Assembly (NCBI RefSeq): GCF_903915725.1
Contig: NZ_CAIWTY010000086.1
Coordinates: 62,001 to 126,000 of the forward strand
Source of the DNA: an uncultured Rhodopila sp.
Lineage (GTDB): Bacteria > Pseudomonadota > Alphaproteobacteria > Acetobacterales > Acetobacteraceae
Direction of reading: 5' to 3'
DNA: 64,000 nt
In this document: one piece after another, positions 10,724 through 20,458 of the stretch
How the letters are laid out: every line of letters starts with the position of its first letter
Position numbering within the stretch: the stretch's first letter is position 1
Translations under genes and position numbers: made by a program
The notes under the pieces: generated by a model
Told to the model about the DNA's origin: nothing
What the model saw: the letters and a program-made list of their open reading frames with translations, nothing else
The model's database searches: none

Positions 10724-11811
10724 GCAAGCCAGCCGGACGGTGTATCGATCCGGATGGAGGCAGGACCGTCAGCCGCCTCGATAACCCCGATGCGGCTGAC
10801 GGTTTCGCCTTCTGCTTGCAGCAATGTGATGGCCGCGTCGGGGTCGGACACCACAAGAGCCATGCCGATGCCGCAATTGAACACCCGCAGCATCTCCTCC
10901 ATCGCGACTCCGCCGGTCCGGGCGAGCCAATGGAACACCGGGGGCACCGGCCATTTAGCGTTCAGCACCGCCACCGTGCCATCGGGCAGCACTCGCGGCA
11001 GGTTGCCCGGCAGGCCGCCGCCGGTGATATGCGCCGCCGCTTTCAGCAGACCGGCCCGGTGCAGCGCCAGCACCGCCTGCACATAGATGCGCGTCGGGGT
11101 CATCAGCGTCTCGCCGACAGTCTCCCGCGGTGAGAACGGAGCGGGATCCGACCACACTAGCCCGCTGGCCTTGACGATCTGGCGCACCAGGGAAAAGCCG
11201 TTGGAGTGCACCCCGGCACTGGCGAGGCCCAGGACATGGTCCCCAACCTTGACCCCCTTTGGCAGGACCGCCCCCCGCTCCGCCGCGCCGACGGCGAAGC
11301 CGGCCAGGTCATAGTCGTTGTCGGCATACATGCCCGGCATTTCCGCCGTTTCTCCGCCGACAAGCGCGCAACCGGCCTCATGGCAGCCGCTGGCGACTCC
11401 GGCGATCACCGCGTGGGCCTGCAGCACAGAAAGCCGGCCGGTCGCAAAATAATCTAGGAAAAACAACGGCTCGGCGCCGTGCACTACGAGGTCGTTGACG
11501 CACATCGCGACCAGGTCGATGCCGACGGTATCGTGCAGGCCGGTCTCGATGGCGACCTTCAGCTTGGTACCAACCCCGTCGGTGGACGACACCAGCACCG
11601 GATCGGCGAAACCGGCGGCCTTCAGGTCGAACAGGGCAGCGAAGCCGCCCAGGCCGCCGAGCACCCCGGGCCGGTGCGTCGCCTTGGTCAGCGGCTTGAT
11701 CATCCCTACCAGCGCATCGCCGGCTCCGATGTCGACACCGGCATCGCGGTAGTTCAGGCCGGCCGCATTCGCGGTCGCGGCAGGTGCGCCTTGGTTATCC
11801 CCACTGGTCAT
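10720..11811 (-). CDS. purM: Phosphoribosylformylglycinamidine cyclo-ligase (AIR synthetase)
   Basis: Fifth step of purine biosynthesis, ATP-dependent closure of FGAM to AIR. About 363 residues with family landmarks: [17 protein letters not shown] near the N-terminus, the glycine-rich [45 protein letters not shown] and [11 protein letters not shown]. The start at 11811 (MTSGDNQG) gives the normal length; an upstream in-frame start at 11889 would add 26 residues that the family lacks. It is divergent from the phosphatidyltransferase gene and coupled to purN. Confidence 0.96.
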   Translation of the reverse strand: MTSGDNQGAPAATANAAGLNYRDAGVDIGAGDALVGMIKPLTKATHRPGVLGGLGGFAALFDLKAAGFADPVLVSSTDGVGTKLKVAIETGLHDTVGIDLVAMCVNDLVVHGAEPLFFLDYFATGRLSVLQAHAVIAGVASGCHEAGCALVGGETAEMPGMYADNDYDLAGFAVGAAERGAVLPKGVKVGDHVLGLASAGVHSNGFSLVRQIVKASGLVWSDPAPFSPRETVGETLMTPTRIYVQAVLALHRAGLLKAAAHITGGGLPGNLPRVLPDGTVAVLNAKWPVPPVFHWLARTGGVAMEEMLRVFNCGIGMALVVSDPDAAITLLQAEGETVSRIGVIEAADGPASIRIDTPSGWLA

Positions 11812-11930
11812 GACAATCTCTATATGTAGGCGCTGGTGAAAGGAGACCGACAGAACCATGGGCAGCCTGTCCAATGCAATGCGGTACATACTCCGGATGC
11901 GGCGGCAACACCGAATTGGAACGAAACCGA

Positions 11931-12509
11931 ATGCCTGACGGGCCGCCGGCCGATCGCAGCGTTTCCGTCGTCGGGTCGGGTTCGTTGATCAATGCGGCGA
12001 ATATCATCACCTTCGCCCGTCTCTGTGCCGTGCCGCTGGCGTTTTGGATGATGCTGGACCACCGGATCGACCAGGCTTTTTTTCTGTTCGTTGCAGCCGG
12101 ATTGTCTGACGCGCTGGACGGATGGCTCGCCCGCCGCTACGGCGGCAATTCCATCGGCGCGATGATGGACCCGGTGGCGGACAAGGCGCTGCTGGTGACC
12201 ATGTATATTACGCTCGCAGCCGTCGGCGTCCTGCCGGATTGGCTGGCGATTCTCGTCGTGTTCCGTGACGTGGTCATTGTCGGCGGAGTCGTGATATTGT
12301 TCGTCATGGGGCATGCGGTGGCGATCAAGCCACTCTATATCTCCAAGCTGAACACCGTGCTCCAGATCCTGCTGGTCGCGGTCAGCCTGCTGGAGGGCGG
12401 CTTCGGCCTCGGCCTTCCCATCTTGCGAATGCTGTTGATCTGGTTCGTCGCGGCGACGACATTGGCCTCGGGCGCGGCCTATGTCTGGAACACAGCCCGC
12501 GGAGACTGA
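11931..12509 (+). CDS. CDP-alcohol phosphatidyltransferase (PgsA-like)
   Basis: Integral membrane enzyme that replaces CMP of CDP-diacylglycerol with an alcohol, probably glycerol-3-phosphate. The complete signature of the family is present: [13 protein letters not shown] followed by [10 protein letters not shown] (D-x2-D-G-x2-A-R-x8-G-x3-D-x3-D). About 192 residues with five to six hydrophobic helices after the start at 11931; an in-frame ATG at 11874 is possible. It overlaps or abuts the next permease gene, which starts 2 bases after the stop. Phosphatidylglycerophosphate synthase is the likeliest activity, but the substrate cannot be read from the motif. Confidence 0.85.
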   Translation: MPDGPPADRSVSVVGSGSLINAANIITFARLCAVPLAFWMMLDHRIDQAFFLFVAAGLSDALDGWLARRYGGNSIGAMMDPVADKALLVTMYITLAAVGVLPDWLAILVVFRDVVIVGGVVILFVMGHAVAIKPLYISKLNTVLQILLVAVSLLEGGFGLGLPILRMLLIWFVAATTLASGAAYVWNTARGD

Positions 12510-12510
12510 T

Positions 12511-13662
12511 GTGGCGCCAGCGGATCATGATCAGATGCTCGCGGAGCAAGCCGATCGGCCGGTTGCGGTGCCGCCGCGGCAGCCGCACAGCCAATCGACC
12601 AGAACGCAACGCTTCGCCCTGATTATCGGTTTGCTGGTCGCGTTCTGGCTGGCATTGCAACTCTTCACGTCCGTCCTCGCGCCGTTCGTGGCGGCGGCGG
12701 TGATCGCCTACGCGCTCGATCCGCCGACGACCAGGCTGTGCCGGCTCGGGCTGCCGCGCAGCATGGCGGCGATGATGATGATCCTGGGCTTGCTGCTGGC
12801 GGTCCTGTTGTTCGCGCTGCTGCTCTATCCGCTCGTCGTCGTCCAGGTCGGCCTGCTGGTGAACCGAATACCGCAGTATGCCTTCCTTCTGCAGGGTTGG
12901 GCGCGCACGGTCCTGACCCACTTGCAGGACAATTTCGGCCCGGACGTGGTGAACGACAAGCTGCGCGACGTGGTCAGCGGCCAGGCCGGCTCAATGTTGA
13001 GCATCATATTGTCCACGGTCACCGCCCTGTTCGGCAGCGGCTTCGCCATCTTCAACGTCCTGTCGCTCGCCGTGGTGACCCCCGTCGTCGGCTTCTACCT
13101 GCTGCGCGACTGGCCGACGGTCGTGCGGATGATCGATTCGTGGTTGCCCTACCGCTACCGGGACGTGATCCGGGCCCAGGCGCGGGAGGTGGATCGCATC
13201 CTGTCCGCCTGGGTGCGCGGGCAGGCGATGTGCTGCATGATCCTGGCGCTGTACTATGCTGGCGCTCTGACCGTGGCCGGGCTCGACCTTGGGCTGATCG
13301 TCGGACTGACCGCCGGGATGCTGTCGTTCATTCCCTATGTCGGTTCCATCACCGGGGGCATTACCGCGCTCGGTCTTGCGCTGGCGCAGTTTCCATTGTG
13401 GCGCGGCGTGATCGTCGTCGCCGGCGTGTTGGTGATCGGGCAGGTCCTGGAAGGCTACGTCATCTATCCCCGCTTCCTGGGCGACCGGGTGGAGCTTCCG
13501 GCGGTCTGGGTGATCTTCGCATTGTTCGCCGGCGGCGCGGCGTTCGGCTTCCTCGGCGTGATGCTGGCGGTGCCGGTGGCCGCCACCATCGGCGTGCTGT
13601 GCCGGTTCTGGCTGCGACGCTACCTGAACAGCCCGCTCTACCTCGACCCGCCCGCCGTCTGA
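12511..13662 (+). CDS. AI-2E family (PerM-like) transporter
   Basis: Integral membrane protein of ~383 residues with the hydrophobic layout of the family: two N-terminal helices, an amphipathic loop region (VNDKLRDVVSGQAGSMLSII), then a cluster of helices with the typical GLTAGMLSFIPYVGSITGG and GQVLEGYVIYPRFLGDRVELPAVWVI segments near the C-terminus. I prefer the GTG at 12511, preceded by GGAG and two bases after the previous stop; an ATG at 12481 inside the previous gene is also in frame. Transported substrate is unknown. In alphaproteobacteria this gene commonly precedes hdaA, as here. Confidence 0.88.
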   Translation: MAPADHDQMLAEQADRPVAVPPRQPHSQSTRTQRFALIIGLLVAFWLALQLFTSVLAPFVAAAVIAYALDPPTTRLCRLGLPRSMAAMMMILGLLLAVLLFALLLYPLVVVQVGLLVNRIPQYAFLLQGWARTVLTHLQDNFGPDVVNDKLRDVVSGQAGSMLSIILSTVTALFGSGFAIFNVLSLAVVTPVVGFYLLRDWPTVVRMIDSWLPYRYRDVIRAQAREVDRILSAWVRGQAMCCMILALYYAGALTVAGLDLGLIVGLTAGMLSFIPYVGSITGGITALGLALAQFPLWRGVIVVAGVLVIGQVLEGYVIYPRFLGDRVELPAVWVIFALFAGGAAFGFLGVMLAVPVAATIGVLCRFWLRRYLNSPLYLDPPAV

Positions 13663-14399
13663 TGCCGTATGACCGCCTGCAACTGCCGCTGCCGTTTCCG
13701 CATCAGCCCGGCTACGCGGCGCTCGATTTTTTGCCCGACGACTCCAACCAGGATGCCCTCGCCTGGCTGTCCCGCCCAGCCGACTGGCCCGATCGGCGGC
13801 TGGCTTTGTGGGGGCAGGGTGGCTGCGGTAAGTCGCATCTGTTGAACATCTGGGCAGAGCGGTCCGGGGGCGTGCTTCTGGCCGGACAAACTCTGCGTAA
13901 CCTGGAGGGCGTTCCTGAAGCCGGCGCGCTGGCGTTGGATGACGCAGATACCGTCGCCGATGAGCGGAATCTCCTGCACTTACTGAACACCGCGCGTGAC
14001 CGCGGCCTGTGTGTGCTGCTGTCCGGCCGCACCCCGCCCGCTCGCTGGCCGGTGCGCCTGCCGGACCTGTCCAGCCGGCTGAAAGCCATCACGGCGGTCG
14101 AAATCCAGCCTCCCAGCGACTCGCTTCTCCGCGCCCTTCTCATGCGGATGGCAGCCGATCGGCAACTCCGGATGGGAGAAACTCTGCAAGAATGGTTGCT
14201 CTTGCGGCTGCCCCGTTCGCCGGGCGCGCTGCGAGAGGCGGTGGCCCGGCTGGACCGGGCGAGCATGGCCCGTCAGCAGCCGATAACGCGGGCGCTGGCA
14301 GCGCGGGTGCTGGACATGGCGGAACTTGCGGTTGCCGACGCGGATGAATTTTTCATTTCATCAGAACCCCCCTCGCCCCGGCTCGCCGGGTTCCTGTAA
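13662..14399 (+). CDS. hdaA: HdaA-type DnaA-related replication inhibitor
   Basis: Promotes hydrolysis of DnaA-bound ATP together with the sliding clamp, preventing re-initiation. The 245 residues begin with a clamp-binding motif, QLPLPF, followed by an AAA+ ATPase: Walker A GQGGCGKSHLL, Walker B LALDDAD and a sensor-like segment. The DNA-binding domain IV of DnaA is absent, as expected for Hda. The ATG shares one base with the stop of the permease gene (TGATG), so they are coupled. The gap to ppk is only 33 bp. Confidence 0.85.
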   Translation: MPYDRLQLPLPFPHQPGYAALDFLPDDSNQDALAWLSRPADWPDRRLALWGQGGCGKSHLLNIWAERSGGVLLAGQTLRNLEGVPEAGALALDDADTVADERNLLHLLNTARDRGLCVLLSGRTPPARWPVRLPDLSSRLKAITAVEIQPPSDSLLRALLMRMAADRQLRMGETLQEWLLLRLPRSPGALREAVARLDRASMARQQPITRALAARVLDMAELAVADADEFFISSEPPSPRLAGFL

Positions 14400-14432
14400 G
14401 GTCATGATTCAGAAAGCAGAGGATCGCGACCC

Positions 14433-16775
14433 ATGGCGCTCAAGGGCGAAGTCACGGAACTGAGCGCGCGCACCAGGCACGCCCGGCCGCCATCGGCCAA
14501 GATCCGTTCCGGCAAGACGCCGCTGGCAGCCGGCTTTTCACCCAAGCTGGTCAAGGTGGATACCGACACTGAGCGGGAAGCCACCGCTCGCCACGGCAGC
14601 CCTGACCGGTTCATCAACCGGGAACTCTCCTGGCTCGACTTCAACCACCGCGTCCTGGAGGAGGCAGAGAACATCCGCCACCCTCTGCTGGAGCGGCTGC
14701 GCTTCCTGTCGATCAGTGCCTCCAACCTTGATGAATTCTACTCCGTGCGCGTCGCCGCGCTGATTGGCCAGGTGAAGGCCGGGACGACGCATATCTCGGC
14801 CGACGGCCGCACCGCGGTGCGGCAACTCGCCGATATCAAGGTCCGGGCGGAAAGCCTCCTGGCCGATCAGCAGCGCATCCTGCGCGAGTTGCTGAGCCTG
14901 CTGCGCGCCGCAGGGCTGGAATTGTGCGGCCGGGAGAACCTGTCGGAGGCGGACAAGACCTGGCTTGAAGCGTGGTTCATGGAACGGGTGTTTCCCGTGG
15001 TCACGCCGCTTGCGATCGATCCGGCGCATCCTTTCCCGTTTATCCCGAACATGGGCCTTGTCCTGGCCCTTCTGCTGGTGCGGGAGGAGGACGGCCAGGG
15101 CATGCGCGCCTTGCTGCCGCTGCCGAGCCAGATCGAGCGGTTCGTCCGGCTGCCCGCCTCCGAACCCGGCGGCCCGATCCGGTTCTTCCTGCTGGAAGAT
15201 CTCGCGGTGCTGTTCCTGGATCGCGTCTTCCCCGGGTTCCGGCTCGTCGGCAGCGGGATGTTCCGCCTGATCCGCGACACCGACGTGGAATTCGAGGAAG
15301 AGGCCGAGGACCTGGTCCGCTCCTACGAATCCGCGCTGAAGCGCCGCCGCCGCGGCGTCGCCATCCATGTCGAGATCAGCGAAGCGATGCCGGCGGAGCT
15401 GCAAGCCCTGGTGATCGACGAACTCGACGCCGAACCGGATGAGGTGCACGACGACCAGCGCCTGCTCGGTCTGACCGACCTCAGCCAGTTGATCGTCGAT
15501 GATCGTCATGACCTGCTGTTCGCGCCGTATACGCCGCGGTTCCCGGAGAGAATCCGCGATTTCGGCGGCGACTGCTTCGCGGCGATCCGCGCCAAGGACA
15601 TCATCGTCCATCACCCGTACGAAAGCTTCGATGTCGTCGTGCAGTTCCTGCGCCAGGCGGCGCAGGACCCGGCGGTGATCGCGATCAAGCAGACTCTGTA
15701 CCGCACCAGCCGCGACAGCACGATCGTCAACGCGCTGATCGAGGCGTCGGAAGCCGGCAAGTCGGTCACCGCGATGGTGGAATTACGGGCGCGCTTCGAT
15801 GAGGAAGCCAATATCCGGCTCGCCCGCCGGATGGAGGCGGCCGGAGTGCAGGTGGTGTTCGGCTTCACCGGCCTGAAGACGCACGCGAAACTGTCGCTGG
15901 TGGTGCGGCGCGAGGCCGGCGCGATTCGGTCCTACGCCCATTTCGGCACCGGCAACTACCATCCGATCACCGCGCGTATTTATACGGACCTGAGCTTCTT
16001 TACGACCGACCCGGCGCTGACCCGGGATTCGGCGCGTCTGTTCAACTACATGACCGGCTACGCCAAGCCGGAGCGGATGGAGGAACTCGGCTTCAGCCCG
16101 CTGACCACGCGCAAGATCCTGCTGGAGCTGATCCAGGCGGAAATCGCCTTCGCGCGGGAGGGCAAGGCCGCCGGCATCTGGCTGAAGATGAACAGCCTGA
16201 CGGATGTGGAGCTGATCGACGCGCTGTACGAAGCATCCGGCGCCGGGGTGAAGGTGATGGCGGTGATCCGCGGCATTTGCTGCCTGCGGCCGGGCGTTCC
16301 GGGTCTGTCGGACAACATCCGCGTCAAGTCAATCGTCGGCCGCTTCCTGGAGCATGGCCGGATCATCGTCTTCGGCAACGGCCATCTGCTGCCAAGCCGC
16401 CACGCCCGCGTCTATATCAGCTCGGCCGACTGGATGGAGCGCAACATGGACTGGCGGGTCGAGACCCTGGTGCCGATCCATAATCCGACCGTGCACGCCC
16501 AGGTGCTGGACCAGATCATGGTCATCAACCTGAAGGACTCGCTGCAGTCCTGGGAGCTCAGTCCCGAAGGGGCATGGACGCGCGTCGATCCGGGGCGCAA
16601 GGAGATGTCGGCGCATGATTATTTCATGACCAACCCGTCGCTGTCCGGCCGCGGTTCGGCGCTGCACGGTCCGTCCGTCGGGGCACAGATCGCGGGGGTG
16701 CCGTCGCCGGTTTCCGGCATCAGCGCCGCGGGAGTTCCCGGGCTCCGCAAGCAGGACCGCGTTAACCAGGATTGA
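14433..16775 (+). CDS. ppk: Polyphosphate kinase 1
   Basis: Reversibly polymerises the gamma-phosphate of ATP into polyphosphate. The 780 residues include the N-terminal domain ([19 protein letters not shown]), the phospholipase-D-like core with a His in [15 protein letters not shown] (about residue 484, likely the phosphorylated one), [15 protein letters not shown], and a second conserved His in [14 protein letters not shown] (about residue 640). A ~45-residue basic N-terminal extension and a Ser/Pro-rich tail are unusual but not disruptive. It is followed after 3 bp by the exopolyphosphatase, so synthesis and breakdown are encoded together. Confidence 0.97.
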   Translation: MALKGEVTELSARTRHARPPSAKIRSGKTPLAAGFSPKLVKVDTDTEREATARHGSPDRFINRELSWLDFNHRVLEEAENIRHPLLERLRFLSISASNLDEFYSVRVAALIGQVKAGTTHISADGRTAVRQLADIKVRAESLLADQQRILRELLSLLRAAGLELCGRENLSEADKTWLEAWFMERVFPVVTPLAIDPAHPFPFIPNMGLVLALLLVREEDGQGMRALLPLPSQIERFVRLPASEPGGPIRFFLLEDLAVLFLDRVFPGFRLVGSGMFRLIRDTDVEFEEEAEDLVRSYESALKRRRRGVAIHVEISEAMPAELQALVIDELDAEPDEVHDDQRLLGLTDLSQLIVDDRHDLLFAPYTPRFPERIRDFGGDCFAAIRAKDIIVHHPYESFDVVVQFLRQAAQDPAVIAIKQTLYRTSRDSTIVNALIEASEAGKSVTAMVELRARFDEEANIRLARRMEAAGVQVVFGFTGLKTHAKLSLVVRREAGAIRSYAHFGTGNYHPITARIYTDLSFFTTDPALTRDSARLFNYMTGYAKPERMEELGFSPLTTRKILLELIQAEIAFAREGKAAGIWLKMNSLTDVELIDALYEASGAGVKVMAVIRGICCLRPGVPGLSDNIRVKSIVGRFLEHGRIIVFGNGHLLPSRHARVYISSADWMERNMDWRVETLVPIHNPTVHAQVLDQIMVINLKDSLQSWELSPEGAWTRVDPGRKEMSAHDYFMTNPSLSGRGSALHGPSVGAQIAGVPSPVSGISAAGVPGLRKQDRVNQD

Positions 16776-16778
16776 TGC

Positions 16779-18290
16779 ATGCCGTTTGCACCTCCTCCCA
16801 GCCTGCCGCGATGCGGTGTCGTCGATCTCGGGTCGAATTCGGTCCGGCTGGTGGTTTACGAAGGCCACACCCGCAACCCGATGCCGATTTTTAATGAAAA
16901 GGCGGTGCTGCGACTGGGCAGCGGGTTGCAGGCGACCGGACGGCTGAATGAGGAAGGGGTCGCGTTGGCTCTGACCGTGATGCATCGCTACCATGCCGTG
17001 GCCCGCGCCATGGGGTGCGACCCGTTCGAGGTGCTGGCCACCGCCGCGGTGCGCGATGCGGCCAACGGACCGGCTTTCGTCGACGCGCTGCAGCGGCGCA
17101 TGCCGGGCGTGCCGATCCGCATTCTGTCGGGGGTGGAGGAGGCCGGGTTCTCGGCCGATGGCATGGTCTGCGGCATTCCCAGCGCGGACGGCATTCTGGC
17201 GGATATCGGCGGCGGCTCGCTGGAGGTAATCCGGCTGGTCGGTGGCACCCAGGGACCATCGCAGACGCTGCCGCTCGGCGTGATCCGCCTGGCGGAGCGA
17301 TCATCCGGCGATCTGATCCGGGCGCGGGCGCTCGCCGAGACGGATATGCAATCGGTTCCCTGGCTGTCGCACGCGCCGGGCAGCGACCTTTATCTTGTGG
17401 GCGGCGCCTGGCGTGCACTGGCCCGGATCCACATGGCTCAGACCAATTATCCGCTTGCAATGGTGCATCACTACACCATCAGCCGGGAGGAGGCCCGTGA
17501 TCTTGCCGGGTTGCTTTCAACCGCCGGACGCAAGGTGTTGGAACGGCTGCCGGGTGCGCCCCGCCGGCGGGTGGACGATCTGCCGTTCGCCGCTGTCGTC
17601 CTGCGCCGTTTGCTGCGTTTGACGGCGGTGCGCCGGGTCGTGTTCAGCGCCAGCGGCCTGCGCGAAGGCTGGTTCATGCGGCGGATGCCGAAGGATATCC
17701 GTGAGCAGGATCCGCTGCTGAGTGCGGCCTGGGAAATGGCGGCCCGGCATGGCCGCGACCCGTTCTTGCCGCCCGCGCTGGTCGAGTGGACTCAGCCGCT
17801 GTTCCGCGGAGAGCCTGCCAACGCCGCCAGGCTGCGGGAGGCAATGTGCTGGATGTCCGACATCGGCAGCCATGATCATCCGGAGTTCCGCGCCGAGCAG
17901 GCGTTCCAGCGGGTGCTGCGCCAGCCGGGTATCGGTTTGGATCACCATGCGCGGGCGTTCCTGGCCCTCAGCGTTGCGTTGCGGTACGAGGCCGATTCGG
18001 ACGCTGCCTTCCTGCGGCCGGCGCGTCTGCTGCTGGATATCGAGACGGCAAACCACGCCGAGGTCCTGGGGATCGCCCTGCGCCTGGCCTACACGCTCTC
18101 GGCCGGGACCAAGGATCTGCTGGCCGGCACGCAGTTGCAGATCGATGGATCGCGGCTCGTGCTGCACCTCAAGCCGAACAGCGGCGTGTTTGCCGGGGAA
18201 AGCGTGATCCGGCGGCTTGAACGGCTGGCTCAGGCGCTGGGTCTGCAAGCGGACGCCCGGGAAGGGCTCGCGGAGGCGGCGGCTGAATGA
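16779..18290 (+). CDS. ppx: Ppx/GppA family exopolyphosphatase
   Basis: Removes terminal phosphates from polyphosphate (and possibly pppGpp). Residues 1-310 form the actin-like ATPase fold: phosphate loop GVVDLGSNSVRLVVYEG, catalytic-Glu region SGVEEAGFSADG and DIGGGSLEVIRL. The C-terminal ~190 residues are the helical HD-like domain. At 503 residues it matches the long class of the family. Starts 3 bp after ppk in the same transcript and is followed by a strong stem-loop shared with the convergent stress-repeat gene. Confidence 0.95.
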   Translation: MPFAPPPSLPRCGVVDLGSNSVRLVVYEGHTRNPMPIFNEKAVLRLGSGLQATGRLNEEGVALALTVMHRYHAVARAMGCDPFEVLATAAVRDAANGPAFVDALQRRMPGVPIRILSGVEEAGFSADGMVCGIPSADGILADIGGGSLEVIRLVGGTQGPSQTLPLGVIRLAERSSGDLIRARALAETDMQSVPWLSHAPGSDLYLVGGAWRALARIHMAQTNYPLAMVHHYTISREEARDLAGLLSTAGRKVLERLPGAPRRRVDDLPFAAVVLRRLLRLTAVRRVVFSASGLREGWFMRRMPKDIREQDPLLSAAWEMAARHGRDPFLPPALVEWTQPLFRGEPANAARLREAMCWMSDIGSHDHPEFRAEQAFQRVLRQPGIGLDHHARAFLALSVALRYEADSDAAFLRPARLLLDIETANHAEVLGIALRLAYTLSAGTKDLLAGTQLQIDGSRLVLHLKPNSGVFAGESVIRRLERLAQALGLQADAREGLAEAAAE

Positions 18291-18317
18291 CGGGCCGCCG
18301 GCACCCCGACAACTGTC

Positions 18318-18354
18318 CGCCCCGGAGAAACCGGCTTCCTCCGCCTCCGGGGCG
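18318..18354. terminator. GC-rich stem-loop between convergent genes
   Basis: Ten-base arms CGCCCCGGAG (18318-18327) and CTCCGGGGCG (18345-18354) are exactly complementary, with a 17-base loop. It lies between the ends of ppx and the convergent stress-repeat gene, so it could stop transcription from both sides. There is no clear T-run, so Rho-independence is uncertain. Confidence 0.6.
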
Positions 18355-18369
18355 TTCGCACACTCAGTC

Positions 18370-19164
18370 TTAGGCCGCCGGGCGGGTGTCGCTTGACGAG
18401 CCTTCCCCCGATAGCACGGGCAAGCCCAGCGCCGACGACAGCGGCGTGGGATTGTGAATGATAGACGCCTTTGCGGTCTGGTTCTCGGACAGCACCCGCC
18501 AGCCAAACTTCTTCGACAGCGGTGCGGGTTCATCCGCGATGATGCGCCAACCCGCTCGCGAAGACAGCGGCGCTGGATTATCCGAAAGCAGCTTCCAGCC
18601 GAGCAGGTTCGACAGCGGTGCCGGGTCGTGGCTCAAGGTCGTGCGAGACGTCTGGGTGTCCGACAGCAGACGCCAGCCCAGCCAGGATGACAAGGGTGTC
18701 GGATTGTCGAGCAACACCCGCCAGCCGAACTTCGACGATAGCGGCGTGGGATCGTCGGCGAGCACTTTCCAACCGGCTGCCGACGACAAAGGCGCCGCCG
18801 AATCCGTTGCGCTTGCAGAGCCTCGCGGCGCCTTCGGTCCGCGCTCGACGGTGTCCGGAACGTCCGTGATGTGTGTCTCGACCGGGCCAAAGGTATCGAG
18901 GATTTCGGCGGCTTTGCCAGCCTTCCCGAAGGTGGGAAGAACCGTAACGACGGATTTTCCGCCGCTGACCGCTTCGGCATACACTTTCGCACGGGCGGCC
19001 GAGATGCCACCCTTCGTCAGGGCGCTTTCCGTCGCCCCGGTGTCGTGACCGTTCGGGGTGACGACGGTGATGTGCTCGGGCGCGAAGCTGTACTTTTTAA
19101 GCTCGCTGGCGGCGGTCTGCGCCTTTTCCGGGGAGTCGTAGATACGGCTGACAGTCACAGGCAT
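18370..19164 (-). CDS. Stress-protein-like domain plus seven 16-residue repeats (paralogue A)
   Basis: A 264-residue protein. Residues 1-100 (SRIYDSPEKAQTAASELKKY ... HITVV ... AKVYAEAVSGGKSVVTVLP ... GKAGKAAEILDTFGPVE) resemble the domain of YflT/general-stress-17M-like proteins. From residue 123 to about 254 come seven 16-residue units of the form PTPLSSKFGWRVLLDN, with two 10-residue spacers (QTSRTTLSHD, QTAKASIIHN) after units 3 and 6. Conserved positions are Pro1/3, Leu4, Ser5, Gly9, Trp10, Leu13 and Asp/Asn15-16. No signal peptide or membrane helix is evident. GGAGAGG precedes the ATG. First of three tandem paralogues; I do not recognise the repeat. Confidence 0.85.
   Translation of the reverse strand: MPVTVSRIYDSPEKAQTAASELKKYSFAPEHITVVTPNGHDTGATESALTKGGISAARAKVYAEAVSGGKSVVTVLPTFGKAGKAAEILDTFGPVETHITDVPDTVERGPKAPRGSASATDSAAPLSSAAGWKVLADDPTPLSSKFGWRVLLDNPTPLSSWLGWRLLSDTQTSRTTLSHDPAPLSNLLGWKLLSDNPAPLSSRAGWRIIADEPAPLSKKFGWRVLSENQTAKASIIHNPTPLSSALGLPVLSGEGSSSDTRPAA
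18403..18798 (-). repeat. 48-bp coding repeat array, seven units (paralogue A)
   Basis: The C-terminal half of paralogue A is a tandem array with a 48-bp (16-codon) period, interrupted twice by 30-bp spacers. Repetition is visible at nucleotide level as recurring blocks such as ccagccgaacttc on the plus strand. Units differ enough that the array is not a recent slippage product. Confidence 0.85.
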
Positions 19165-19567
19165 TACACCTCTCCGTTCACGTCTTGAATTGCCGACGAG
19201 ATATAAACGCGCCCCACGATCTCGCGCCGGGCAGTGGCGAGAATGTGAAATGCGGCGTATTTTGGTGATATATTAAAACGAAAATGCGCTCTTGAAACGG
19301 CTTACGGCCAGTTCTGCGCCAAGTGATTATGATTTCAGAATTTTGTAAGTGGCCCACGTCCCGCCGAAGGCCAAAAGGCTTCGGGGTACCAGCGGCGGGC
19401 CTTCAGAGGCCTCGTCAAATTGGTCCCGGGCCAGTGGGCCGGAAGCAACTGGAGGCAGTCTATATGCCGCGGCATTTGCGAGCTGAAAACGGCTTCAAGG
19501 CGGAGGGTGATTGCCACCTCTCCGCCTCTTGCCCGGTCCCGATCCGCTTTCAGGCGGAAACGGTCAA
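19165..19567. other. Intergenic region between paralogues A and B
   Basis: About 400 bp with no convincing gene. The part next to paralogue A is AT-rich (around 19255-19345) and presumably carries its promoter; the part next to paralogue B has the stem-loop listed at 19499-19526. Each paralogue therefore seems to have its own transcription signals. Confidence 0.6.
19499..19526 (-). terminator. Possible terminator stem-loop after paralogue B
   Basis: Arms GGCGGAG (19499-19505) and CTCCGCC (19520-19526) are exactly complementary around a 14-base loop, 42 bp past the stop of paralogue B. No T-run follows on the minus strand, so termination is a guess from position and pairing. Confidence 0.4.
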
Positions 19568-20227
19568 CTACTTGGACAGCACCGACCAGCCGAACTTCGA
19601 CGAAAGCCACGTCGGCTCATTGATCAGCAGCTTCCAGTTGTATTTGCTGGACAGCGGCGTCGGATCATCGCTCAGCAGTTTCCAGCCGAACTGCTTGGAG
19701 GCCGGCGTCGCTTCGTCCGACAGCAGCTTCCAGCCGAACAGCTTGGAGGCCGGGAATGAGTCGCCGGAGAGCAGCGACCAGCCGAACTTCTTCGACAGGC
19801 CCAGACGCTCGTCGGACAGCAGCGGCCATTTGAAATAGTTGGAAACCGGGTGCGGATCGTCCAGCAGCTTCGCCTTCGGGCCGCCGCTGACTTCAAACAG
19901 CGAGCCGCCATCTTCGTCCGCAACGACGAGATCGTCGCCATCGGTCGGGCTGAAGCTATTCAGGATCTGGGCGGCTGTGCCGGCCTTCCCGAAGGCAGGG
20001 CGCACTGCGACAAACGATGCGCCGCGGCCTACGGCCTCTGCATACGCCTTGGCATTGCTCTTGGGCACGCCGAACGCCGTGATTGCGGCCACGACGGCAT
20101 CGGGGGCTTTGCCCTCCGCGCTGACGAGGGCGATCTGGTCGTCGGCGAAGTGGCTGCTTTTCAGTTTAGTTACCGCACCCTTCGCATTCTGAGGGGTGTC
20201 GTATATCCGGGTTGTGATGACGCTCAT
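19568..20227 (-). CDS. Stress-protein-like domain plus six 16-residue repeats (paralogue B)
   Basis: A 219-residue protein, same plan as paralogue A. Residues 1-100 are the stress-protein-like domain (TRIYDTPQNAKGAVTKLK ... AKAYAEAVGRGASFVAVRP ... GKAGTAAQILNSFSP). An acidic linker follows, then from residue 125 six uninterrupted 16-residue units such as SFPASKLFGWKLLSDE and PTPLSSKYNWKLLINE, running to the last residue. Trp10 is kept in all six units. The start MSVITTRIY at 20227 matches the other two paralogues; a longer in-frame start exists at 20260. GGAAG precedes the ATG. Function unknown. Confidence 0.85.
   Translation of the reverse strand: MSVITTRIYDTPQNAKGAVTKLKSSHFADDQIALVSAEGKAPDAVVAAITAFGVPKSNAKAYAEAVGRGASFVAVRPAFGKAGTAAQILNSFSPTDGDDLVVADEDGGSLFEVSGGPKAKLLDDPHPVSNYFKWPLLSDERLGLSKKFGWSLLSGDSFPASKLFGWKLLSDEATPASKQFGWKLLSDDPTPLSSKYNWKLLINEPTWLSSKFGWSVLSK
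19571..19855 (-). repeat. 48-bp coding repeat array, six units (paralogue B)
   Basis: Six contiguous 16-codon units with no spacers; the sixth is 15 residues long and ends at the stop codon. Conserved positions are Ser5, Trp10 and Leu13. Confidence 0.85.
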
Positions 20228-20428
20228 TGATCCGCACTTCCGTGAAAGGGGGCAGAACATTGCTAACCCATTAATGGGGCGGCTTCAACCCACTATGTCC
20301 ACTTTGGTTGACGTATTTGATGCCTGACACTCCGCAGCCAAAGTCGGTGCCACGATCCCGGCTCGCAGAAAGCCATGCCGTTCGGGCCGGGCGTTCGAGG
20401 GCGACGAAAAGCAAGCGGACAGCGCCGT

Positions 20429-20453
20429 CCGGTGGCGCGGCCAGCGCCACCGG
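20429..20453 (-). terminator. Strong stem-loop just after paralogue C
   Basis: Ten-base perfectly complementary arms, CCGGTGGCGC and GCGCCACCGG, with a 5-base loop, beginning 6 bp past the stop of paralogue C. Position and pairing suit a terminator; there is no obvious T-run. Confidence 0.6.
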
Positions 20454-20458
20454 CTTCG

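Noticed and set aside
12738-13661. Long upstream extension of the hdaA frame
   Set aside because: It overlaps the AI-2E permease in another frame and reads as Arg/Ala-rich shadow sequence; the real start is the ATG at 13662, where the clamp-binding motif begins.
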